A DNA stretch of 64,000 nt from DASRWT01 sp963748485 (GTDB taxonomy: Bacteria > Methylomirabilota > Methylomirabilia > Rokubacteriales > CSP1-6). Each line of letters opens with the position of its first letter. Position 1 is the stretch's first letter. Position numbers and translations under genes: made by a program. The stretch is from positions 1-64,000 of the forward strand of contig CAVVJF010000006.1 in assembly GCA_963748485.1 (NCBI GenBank), in the 5' to 3' direction. Positions 58,490-64,000 of the stretch are shown piece by piece. The notes below the pieces were generated by a model, which was given only the letters and a program-made list of their open reading frames with translations, was not told where the DNA came from and did not search any database.

Positions 58490-60049
58490 TCAGGAGACGC
58501 GCGCACGCCGGCCCTGCCAGAAGGGCTCGCGCAGCACGCGCTTGAGGATCTTGCCGGAGCCGGTACGCGGGATCTCCGCCACGAACGAGACCGAGCGCGG
58601 CGTCTTGTAGCCGGCGAGGTGCTCGCGGGCGAAGGCGGTGACTGCCTCCGGCGCGAGCGCGTGGCCCGCGCGGGCGACCACCACCGCGTGGACGCTCTCG
58701 CCCCACTCGTCGCTGGGGATGCCGAACACGGCGACGTCGGCGATGCCGGGATGCCGCTCCAGCGCGGCCTCGATCTCAGCGGGGTAGATGTTCATGCCAC
58801 CCGAGATGATCATGTCGCTCTTGCGGTCGCAGATGTAGTAGAAGCCGTCGGCGTCCCGGTAGGCGATGTCGCCGACCGAGGCGAACTCTCCACGCTGGGC
58901 GGCGCGCGTGGCCTCGGCCGCCTTGTAGTAGCCGGTGAAGGTGTTGGCGCTGCGGACGAAGACCTCGCCGGGCACGTCCGGCTCGGTGATCTCCGTGCCC
59001 GCTTCGTCGTAGAGGCGGATCTCCACGCTGGGCAGCGCGCGGCCGCAGGAGCCCGGCCGCTCCCGGTGGTCGGCAGGCGCGAGCACGGTGTCCACGCCCA
59101 GCTCGGTGGACCCGTACACCTCCCAGAGCGAGTCCTCGCCGAAGTCGCGCATGTATGCTTCCTTGAGCGCCATGGACCAGGGCGCGGCATTGGCGACCAT
59201 GCGCTTCATGCTCGACACGTCGTAGCGGCGCTTCACGTCGTCGGGCAGCGCGCAGATCAGGCGAATGGGCGCGGGCGCGGAGAACGTCATGCTCACGCGG
59301 TACTTCGCCACGAGGCGCAGCCAGTCCGCGGCGTCGAAGCGCCGCTGAAGGATGACGGTATTGCCGAGCCGCTGGCCCAGCCCCATGTACCCGAGCGGCC
59401 CGGAGTGATAGAGCGGCCCGGTCGTGATGTAGATGTCATCGGGTCGGTTGCCGCATACCTCGAGCAGCGGGCGTACCACGCTGGGGTCGGTGGGCATCCG
59501 CACCGCTCCCTTGGGCCGGCCGGTGGTGCCGGAGGTGTAGAGCATGCTGCTCGGGGTGTCGGCGGGAATGTCCACCTCGGGCTCGGCGTCCGACGCCATC
59601 GCGAGCAGGGCGTCGGCGGAAAGCATGCCCGGGCCCGCCGGCCCCCCGAAGACGACGAAGTGCCGTACGTGTGGGACGGCGTGGCGGATGCGCGCGAGAA
59701 GTCCGGCCTGCTCGGCGTCGGCGTAGACCACCACCGCGTCGGAGTTACCGACCACGTAGGCCGCCTCCTCCGGGGTGAAGCGGTAGTTGAGCGGCACCAT
59801 GACCGCGCCGATCTTTGGCAAGGCGGCGATGCCGCACAGCACCCCCGGCGAGTTGGGGCCGCACCAGACCACCTTTTCGCCGGGCTTCACGCCGAGGCTC
59901 AGCAGGACATGGGCGAGACGGTTGGCCTGCCAGTTCAGCTCCGCGAAGCTCCAGACGGTGATGGGGCCGCCGGGCCGATCGTCCACCACAGCGGGCTTGT
60001 CACGAAAGGCGACCGCGTGATCGGCCAGATACGATCGGACGACGGGCAT
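58490..60049 (-). CDS. Acyl-CoA synthetase, AMP-dependent (long-chain/aryl CoA ligase type)
   Basis: 519 aa. ATP motif MLYTSGTTGRPKGAVRMP, the A5 motif VYGSTELG, A7 region YICDRKSDMIISGGMNIYPA and the catalytic Lys region GYKTPRSVSFVAEIPRTGSG with KILKRVLRE. The enzyme makes an acyl-adenylate and then the CoA thioester in the cytoplasm. Its ATG shares one base with the stop of the epimerase gene (60049), so the two are coupled. Within this operon it may activate the carboxylic acid imported by the adjoining ABC system. Confidence 0.93.
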   Translation of the reverse strand: MPVVRSYLADHAVAFRDKPAVVDDRPGGPITVWSFAELNWQANRLAHVLLSLGVKPGEKVVWCGPNSPGVLCGIAALPKIGAVMVPLNYRFTPEEAAYVVGNSDAVVVYADAEQAGLLARIRHAVPHVRHFVVFGGPAGPGMLSADALLAMASDAEPEVDIPADTPSSMLYTSGTTGRPKGAVRMPTDPSVVRPLLEVCGNRPDDIYITTGPLYHSGPLGYMGLGQRLGNTVILQRRFDAADWLRLVAKYRVSMTFSAPAPIRLICALPDDVKRRYDVSSMKRMVANAAPWSMALKEAYMRDFGEDSLWEVYGSTELGVDTVLAPADHRERPGSCGRALPSVEIRLYDEAGTEITEPDVPGEVFVRSANTFTGYYKAAEATRAAQRGEFASVGDIAYRDADGFYYICDRKSDMIISGGMNIYPAEIEAALERHPGIADVAVFGIPSDEWGESVHAVVVARAGHALAPEAVTAFAREHLAGYKTPRSVSFVAEIPRTGSGKILKRVLREPFWQGRRARVS

Positions 60050-60810
60050 CAGCGATGGTCCTCGGCTCGATCGTCGGGGACGAAGCCGAGGACGGCGCGC
60101 GCGTGCCGGAGGTCGCGATACCCCCAGCGGTTGTCCGAGGTCGCGAAGAACACGCCGTGGCGGAGGTCGGCGGGGGCCTGGACCGCGCGCTCGAGGATCT
60201 GCACAACATCACGCTGACTGAGCCAGACGCTGAAGTCGCGGGCGGTGGTCGGTCGATCCTCGGCCTTGACGCGGCCGATGCGGATGGAGAGCACGGACAG
60301 CCCGTGCTCGTCCGCGTACTGGCGTCCCAGGGCCTCGCCGTAGGCCTTGCTCACGCCGTAGAGGGCAGCGGGGCGCAGGGGCGCCTCGTGGGTGAGCATG
60401 GGCCAGGAGGTCAGCCCGGCGTACTTGCCGGCCACCAGCGAGGCATAGGGCTCCTCGCGCTCGTAGCCGGTCACGGTGGCGCCGCTGGAGGCGAAGACCA
60501 CGCGGGCGACGCCGGCGCGGCGCGCAGCCTCGAGCACGTTGTAGGCGCCGACGAGATTCTGGCGCAGGATCGATTCCCAGGGCTCGCCTCCGCCCGCGGC
60601 GGCGGCGAGGTGCACCACCACGTCGATGTCGCGGAAGGCGGGCTCGATGGCGGCGAGGTCGGCGATGTCGGCGCGCCGGCAATCGATGCCCGCGATGTCG
60701 CGCCGGTTGAGCGCGCGCAGCGCCACGCGCCCCTCCAGCCGCTTGCGCAGGGCGCCGCCGATGAGCCCGCTCATCCCGGTCACGAGGACGCGCGGCCCCG
60801 CCACGGCCAC
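60049..60810 (-). CDS. NAD-dependent epimerase/dehydratase (extended SDR)
   Basis: 253 aa from the GTG at 60810. Nucleotide motif VLVTGMSGLIGGALRKRLEG, VVHLAAAAGGGEPWESILRQ, then VFASSGATVTGYE and the catalytic YGVSKAYGEALGRQYADEHG (YxxxK). The C-terminus is short. It resembles uronate dehydrogenases and other sugar-acid epimerase-like enzymes. It starts 2 bases after the enolase-superfamily gene and overlaps the CoA ligase start by one base, so all three are co-translated. A role in sugar-acid breakdown is plausible but unproven. Confidence 0.88.
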   Translation of the reverse strand: MAVAGPRVLVTGMSGLIGGALRKRLEGRVALRALNRRDIAGIDCRRADIADLAAIEPAFRDIDVVVHLAAAAGGGEPWESILRQNLVGAYNVLEAARRAGVARVVFASSGATVTGYEREEPYASLVAGKYAGLTSWPMLTHEAPLRPAALYGVSKAYGEALGRQYADEHGLSVLSIRIGRVKAEDRPTTARDFSVWLSQRDVVQILERAVQAPADLRHGVFFATSDNRWGYRDLRHARAVLGFVPDDRAEDHR

Positions 60811-60812
60811 CC

Positions 60813-61979
60813 TCAGACCGCCACCCGGACGCGCTCCACGAAGTCGCGCCGGAGGGTGAGGCCGAGCCCAGGGCCGGTGGGTGCGAGGACATGCCCGTCC
60901 GCGAACACGATCTGCTCCTCGACGAGCTCGTTCAGGAGGAGATTCTCGCCGCGGGAGTACTCCAGCATGGTCGCGCACGGCGTGGACACGCAGAGGTGGA
61001 GGCCGGTGGCGAAGAGGATGGCGGAGCCCCAGAGATGCGGCGCCACCGTGAGGCCGTGGCTCGCGGCGAGGGCAGCGACGTTCCGCGTCTCGGTGATCCC
61101 GCCGGCGATCGCCGGGTCGGGCTGGAGCACGTCCACCGCGCGGGCGTCCAGCATCGCGCGGAACGCGAAGCGCGTCTGCTCGCTCTCACCGGCGGCGATG
61201 GGAATGTCGGTGGCGTGGCGCACCTCCGCCTGCCCGCTCAGGTTGTCCGGCGAGACCGGCTCCTCCAGCCAGGCGAGGTCCTGCTTCTCGACCTTCCGCG
61301 CGAAGCGCTGCGCCTCGCGCACGCTCCACGTCCCGTGGGCGTCCACCATGATGCCGACGCCGGGGCCGAGTGTCTCGCGCGCCTCCGCCACGCGCGCGGC
61401 CGAGTCGTCCACGCTGGCGTCCTGCAGCCCCACGCGCATCTTCACCGCGCGGTGGCCGCGCTCCGCGTACTGGAGCATCTGCTTGCCGATGCTTCCGACC
61501 GGCGCCCAGCCGCCCGAGGCGTAGGCCGGGACGCGATCGCGGTACTGCCCCCCGAGCAGGCGCCACAGCGGCACGTCGAGCGAGCGGCCGAGTATGTCCC
61601 AGAGCGCGATGTCCACACCGGAGAGCGCCGAGATCGTGATGCCGCGGCGGCCGATGGTGGGAAAGGTCCGCCCTTCACGGGCGGCATAGTGCGCGCGCGA
61701 GCCGTTGTAGAGGAGCTCCCAGGCGCCGGTGATGTCGCGGGGATCGCGGCCGATCAGGAGCGGCGCGAACTCCTCGCGGAGGAGCGTCACGATCGCGGCG
61801 TAGTTGCCGAGGTTTCCGACGGCGGCCTTGGCCTCGCCCAGCCCGGTGATGCCGGCGTCGGTGTCGATCTCGACCAAGCACATGTTGAAGGAGTCGTTGC
61901 GTCCGAAGTCGCTCACATGGGCGGAGGCGGCGGGGATGGGGGCGCGGAGCCAGGAGGCGCGAACAGCCGTGACTTTCAT
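60813..61979 (-). CDS. Mandelate racemase/muconate lactonizing enzyme family protein (enolase superfamily)
   Basis: 388 aa. N-terminal capping domain (MKVTAVRASWLRAPIPAASA, VEIDTDAGITGLGEAKAAVG) and barrel domain: RAVKMRVGLQDASVDDSAAR (K-x-K-like), IMVDAHGTWSVREAQRFARK (metal Asp), LAWLEEPVSPDNLSGQAEV (Glu), PIAAGESEQTRFAFRAML (Glu) and LTVAPHLWGSAILFATGLHL (His). Family members dehydrate sugar acids or racemise/cycloisomerise alpha-hydroxy acids. First gene of the six-gene operon ending at 55098. ATG at 61979. Confidence 0.92.
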   Translation of the reverse strand: MKVTAVRASWLRAPIPAASAHVSDFGRNDSFNMCLVEIDTDAGITGLGEAKAAVGNLGNYAAIVTLLREEFAPLLIGRDPRDITGAWELLYNGSRAHYAAREGRTFPTIGRRGITISALSGVDIALWDILGRSLDVPLWRLLGGQYRDRVPAYASGGWAPVGSIGKQMLQYAERGHRAVKMRVGLQDASVDDSAARVAEARETLGPGVGIMVDAHGTWSVREAQRFARKVEKQDLAWLEEPVSPDNLSGQAEVRHATDIPIAAGESEQTRFAFRAMLDARAVDVLQPDPAIAGGITETRNVAALAASHGLTVAPHLWGSAILFATGLHLCVSTPCATMLEYSRGENLLLNELVEEQIVFADGHVLAPTGPGLGLTLRRDFVERVRVAV

Positions 61980-62303
61980 GGCGGAATGGGTGCGACGAGC
62001 CTAGCCGGGGCCCCCCGTCAAGTCAAGGCGCTGGCCTGCGGGCGGCGTTCCCGAGCGCGTCGGGCAGGACGCTGCGTTCCCGCTCTCGGGATCCCCTCGG
62101 GCGTGCCGCCGTTGGTGGCCAAGTAGGTGAATTCCGAGCGAACACCGAACTGGGAAGTGTTTGGCACCGATTGCGCAACCCGACGGTAGCCGGTGTTCTG
62201 AGCCGAGCTCCAGGGAGGTGATGCCCGAAGGCCAGAACGCTCCCCTTGCGCCGCCGCGGCGCCCTGCGTCTCCCTCCTCGGTACCCCAAAGGAGGACCGA
62301 GCC
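61980..62303. other. Divergent intergenic region, 324 bases
   Basis: Separates the catabolic operon (minus) from the haloperoxidase-like gene (plus). I see no convincing ORF. An 8-base inverted repeat GAACACCG (62140-62147) / CGGTGTTC (62191-62198) with 43 bases between could be an operator pair, but this is weak. The ribosome site for the plus gene is AGGAGGACCGAGCC at about 62290. Confidence 0.5.
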
Positions 62304-63620
62304 ATGATGCACGGCCTCAGAGCCATTGCTAGTGTGATCGCCCTTATGGGGGCTCTGGCCCTCGCCCCTCCCGCCTCAGCCAACGAGGTCGTTCAGTGGA
62401 ACGACACGGCCATGAAAGCCGTTGCCGCCAACGGGCAGAGCGCCGTCGTGTTGACGCGCACCCTGGCCATGACGCAGGCCGCCGTGCACGATGCCCTGAA
62501 CGCGATCAGTCGCCGGTACGACGCCTACTACTTCGAGGGTCCCGCCGACCCCGCCGCATCGCCGGATGCCGCGACCGCGGCGGCCGCCCACACGGTCCTA
62601 GTCGGCGTGGTCAACCTCTACGGCACGCCGGCCCAGAAGGGGGCAACGCTCGCGATGCTCGACCAGGCCTACGCCGCGTCGATCGCCCGCGTCACCGACG
62701 CGTCCGCCCGAAACAAGGGCGTAGCGGTCGGCCGCGCGGCCGGGGCGGCGATCCTCACGCTTCGCAAGGATGACGGGGCCACGCGCGACGCGCCCTACAC
62801 GCCGGCCATGGGGCCCGGCAAGTGGCGCCCGCATCCCAATCCCACGCCGCCCAACCCGCCCATCGCCAGCCCGGACCTGGCGCCCGGCTACCTGGCCTCG
62901 GCGGTTCCGGGCTGGGCGAACGTCACGCCGTTCACTCTGCTGTCGGCCTCGCAGTACTGGCTTCCCGGCCCTCCGGCATTGACGAGCCCGGCCTACACGC
63001 GCGACTACAACGAGGTGAAGGGCGTCGGCGGCAAGGTCAGCACGGTGCGCACCGACGACCAGACGCAGATCGCGCGCTTCTGGTTCGAGGGGCCGGGCGC
63101 GTGGAACCGGATCGCGCGCACGGTGGTTACCACGCGCGGTCTCGATGCCCGGGACAGCGCCCGGACCCTTGCCTTGATGAACATGGCGATGGCCGACGGG
63201 TACATCGCAGGCTGGAAGATCCGCTACGTCTACGACCTGTGGCGCCCGGTCACCGCCATCCGCGAGGGTGATAACGACGGCAATGACGCCACCGCCGGCG
63301 ACCCGACCTGGGACAGTCATCAGAACACCCCGAACGTCTCGGACTATCCGTCCACGCAGAGCACCTTCAGCGGGGCCGCCGCGGTCGCCCTTGCCAGCAC
63401 CCTGGGCGGTGACCAGGTCAGCTTCACGGTCCCGAGCGGTAAGCCCTTCGAGGGCATCACCCGATCCTTCACCAGCTTCTCCCAGGCGGCGCGCGAGAGC
63501 GCCGACTCGCGAGTCTATGCCGGCATCCACTTCCGCAGCGCCTGTGAGGACGGGCTCGCCCTGGGGCAGAAGATTGGACAGCGTGCGGCGACGCTCTATC
63601 TCCTGCCGGCCAAGAGGTAG
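62304..63620 (+). CDS. Vanadium-dependent haloperoxidase/PAP2-like secreted protein
   Basis: 438 aa with signal peptide IASVIALMGALALAPPASAN. The vanadate/phosphate pocket is present: KIRYVYDLWRPVTAI (Lys...Arg), DYPSTQSTFSGAAAVALAST (Ser-Gly) and SRVYAGIHFRSACEDGLALG (Arg and His). This arrangement is the vanadium-haloperoxidase-like subset of the PAP2 superfamily. Bacterial homologues may be haloperoxidases or acid phosphatases; the exported location is certain only from the signal. It precedes a DoxX-like membrane protein by 4 bases. Confidence 0.9.
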   Translation: MMHGLRAIASVIALMGALALAPPASANEVVQWNDTAMKAVAANGQSAVVLTRTLAMTQAAVHDALNAISRRYDAYYFEGPADPAASPDAATAAAAHTVLVGVVNLYGTPAQKGATLAMLDQAYAASIARVTDASARNKGVAVGRAAGAAILTLRKDDGATRDAPYTPAMGPGKWRPHPNPTPPNPPIASPDLAPGYLASAVPGWANVTPFTLLSASQYWLPGPPALTSPAYTRDYNEVKGVGGKVSTVRTDDQTQIARFWFEGPGAWNRIARTVVTTRGLDARDSARTLALMNMAMADGYIAGWKIRYVYDLWRPVTAIREGDNDGNDATAGDPTWDSHQNTPNVSDYPSTQSTFSGAAAVALASTLGGDQVSFTVPSGKPFEGITRSFTSFSQAARESADSRVYAGIHFRSACEDGLALGQKIGQRAATLYLLPAKR

Positions 63621-63624
63621 AGCC

Positions 63625-64000
63625 GTGACGGGGGCCGCCGGACGACTCGCCATCGCGTGGCCTCTGGCGGCCCCGTCGGACGCTACGACCCTCCACTGGA
63701 TTCTGCGCGTGGCCGTGGCCGCCTGCTTCATCGGCCACGGGGTCTTCGGCATCATCACCAAGGCCGCCTGGCTGCCGTACTTCGCGATCTTCGGCATTCC
63801 GGAGGCGTGGGCGTGGCGGCTCATGCCGATGGTCGGGATCGTCGACATCACGGTGGGCGTGTTCACGCTGTTCCAGCCGATCCGTGCGGTACTCCTCTAT
63901 ATGACGTTCTGGGGATTGCAGACGGCCTGCCTCCGCCCCCTCGCTGGACAAGGGGTGTGGGAGCTCTTCGAGCGCGCTGGCAACTACGGCGTCCCGCTGG
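63625..64000 (+). CDS. DoxX-like membrane protein (5' part; runs off the window)
   Basis: From the GTG at 63625 the frame is open for 125 codons to the end of the window. It encodes a membrane protein: ILRVAVAACFIGHGVFGIIT (helix 1), LPYFAIFGIPEAWAWRLMPM, VGIVDITVGVFTLFQPIRAV (helix 2) and LLYMTFWGLQTACLRPLAG. This resembles DoxX/DoxD-like four-helix proteins. The C-terminal part is missing. It follows the haloperoxidase-like gene after 4 bases and is probably in its operon. Confidence 0.7.
   Translation, partial: MTGAAGRLAIAWPLAAPSDATTLHWILRVAVAACFIGHGVFGIITKAAWLPYFAIFGIPEAWAWRLMPMVGIVDITVGVFTLFQPIRAVLLYMTFWGLQTACLRPLAGQGVWELFERAGNYGVPL

Noticed and set aside
56546..60217. Very long plus-strand open frame (more than 1200 codons) antisense to the catabolic operon
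   Set aside because: Its translation is His/Gly/Arg/Asp-rich with no domain; it is the antisense shadow of intact genes in high-GC DNA.
62140..62198. GAACACCG/CGGTGTTC inverted repeat as a defined operator
   Set aside because: Only 8 bases with a 43-base spacer; expected by chance in this composition, so mentioned only within the intergenic entry.
1..64000. CRISPR arrays, tRNA/rRNA genes, insertion sequences, integrases, phage genes
   Set aside because: None seen by reading the sequence and frames on both strands; a covariance-model scan could still find a short RNA gene.

Overview
The window is a very GC-rich, gene-dense stretch of bacterial chromosome with no tRNA, rRNA, CRISPR array, prophage or insertion sequence that I can see. 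The gene content suggests an uncultured soil or subsurface heterotroph: two TAXI-type solute receptors, FAD amine/amino-acid oxidases, metal-dependent amidohydrolase, TauD-type dioxygenase, acyl-CoA dehydrogenase, peptide-type ABC uptake linked to a CoA ligase, and an Ehr-like membrane complex. Candidatus Rokubacteria (Methylomirabilota) is my best guess. That is an inference from style and content, not a search result.

Layout. 1-8 kb: metabolic oxidoreductases, an amidohydrolase, a zinc peptidase and two FAD oxidases. 8.3-10.7 kb: an ECF sigma factor overlapping a gene for an anti-sigma zinc finger joined to an alkyl-DNA methyltransferase and an Ada-type zinc domain, then small membrane proteins. 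10.5-15 kb: hydroxyacid-oxoacid transhydrogenase-like alcohol dehydrogenase with YqeY, a secreted beta-propeller, a degenerate pseudokinase and a TAXI receptor. 16.2-19.9 kb: a peptide-modification cassette (twin-arginine peptide, PqqD-like chaperone, HprK-like kinase, nucleotidyltransferase, propeller lipoprotein). 19.9-24.2 kb: truncated SDR, aminotransferase, second TAXI receptor, mscL, pal. 24.2-27.4 kb: a large adenylate cyclase/ATPase/TPR regulator. 27.4-34.4 kb: six overlapping genes of an energy-converting hydrogenase-related (Ehr) complex whose large subunit lacks the NiFe cysteines. 34.5-47.8 kb: RNA-binding protein, lipoproteins, acyl-CoA dehydrogenase, EmrA-like protein, AceE-like transketolase, an SDR/glucosidase pair, SthA, and two probable selenoproteins. 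47.8-55.1 kb: MoxR/DUF58/transglutaminase operon, M20 peptidase, DUF1992 protein, patatin. 55.1-62 kb: catabolic operon with ABC permeases, binding protein, CoA ligase, epimerase and an enolase-superfamily enzyme. 62.3-64 kb: vanadium-haloperoxidase-like protein and the start of a DoxX-like membrane protein.

Most notable. (1) An OsmC-like and a thioredoxin-like gene, 0.7 kb apart, are each interrupted by one in-frame UGA exactly where the catalytic cysteine belongs. Each UGA is followed 25-26 nt later by the apical loop of a short perfect hairpin, as expected for bacterial SECIS elements. (2) The sigma/anti-sigma-Ogt-Ada pair looks like a sigma-factor version of the adaptive response to DNA alkylation. 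(3) The peptide cassette at 16.3-19.9 kb resembles a RiPP-like system.

Data quality. About a dozen genes between 1.1 and 24.1 kb carry single-base frameshifts; I see none from 24.2 to 64 kb. This points to uneven sequence accuracy rather than real pseudogenes. Genes with frameshifts are given as one full-span feature with approximate break positions.
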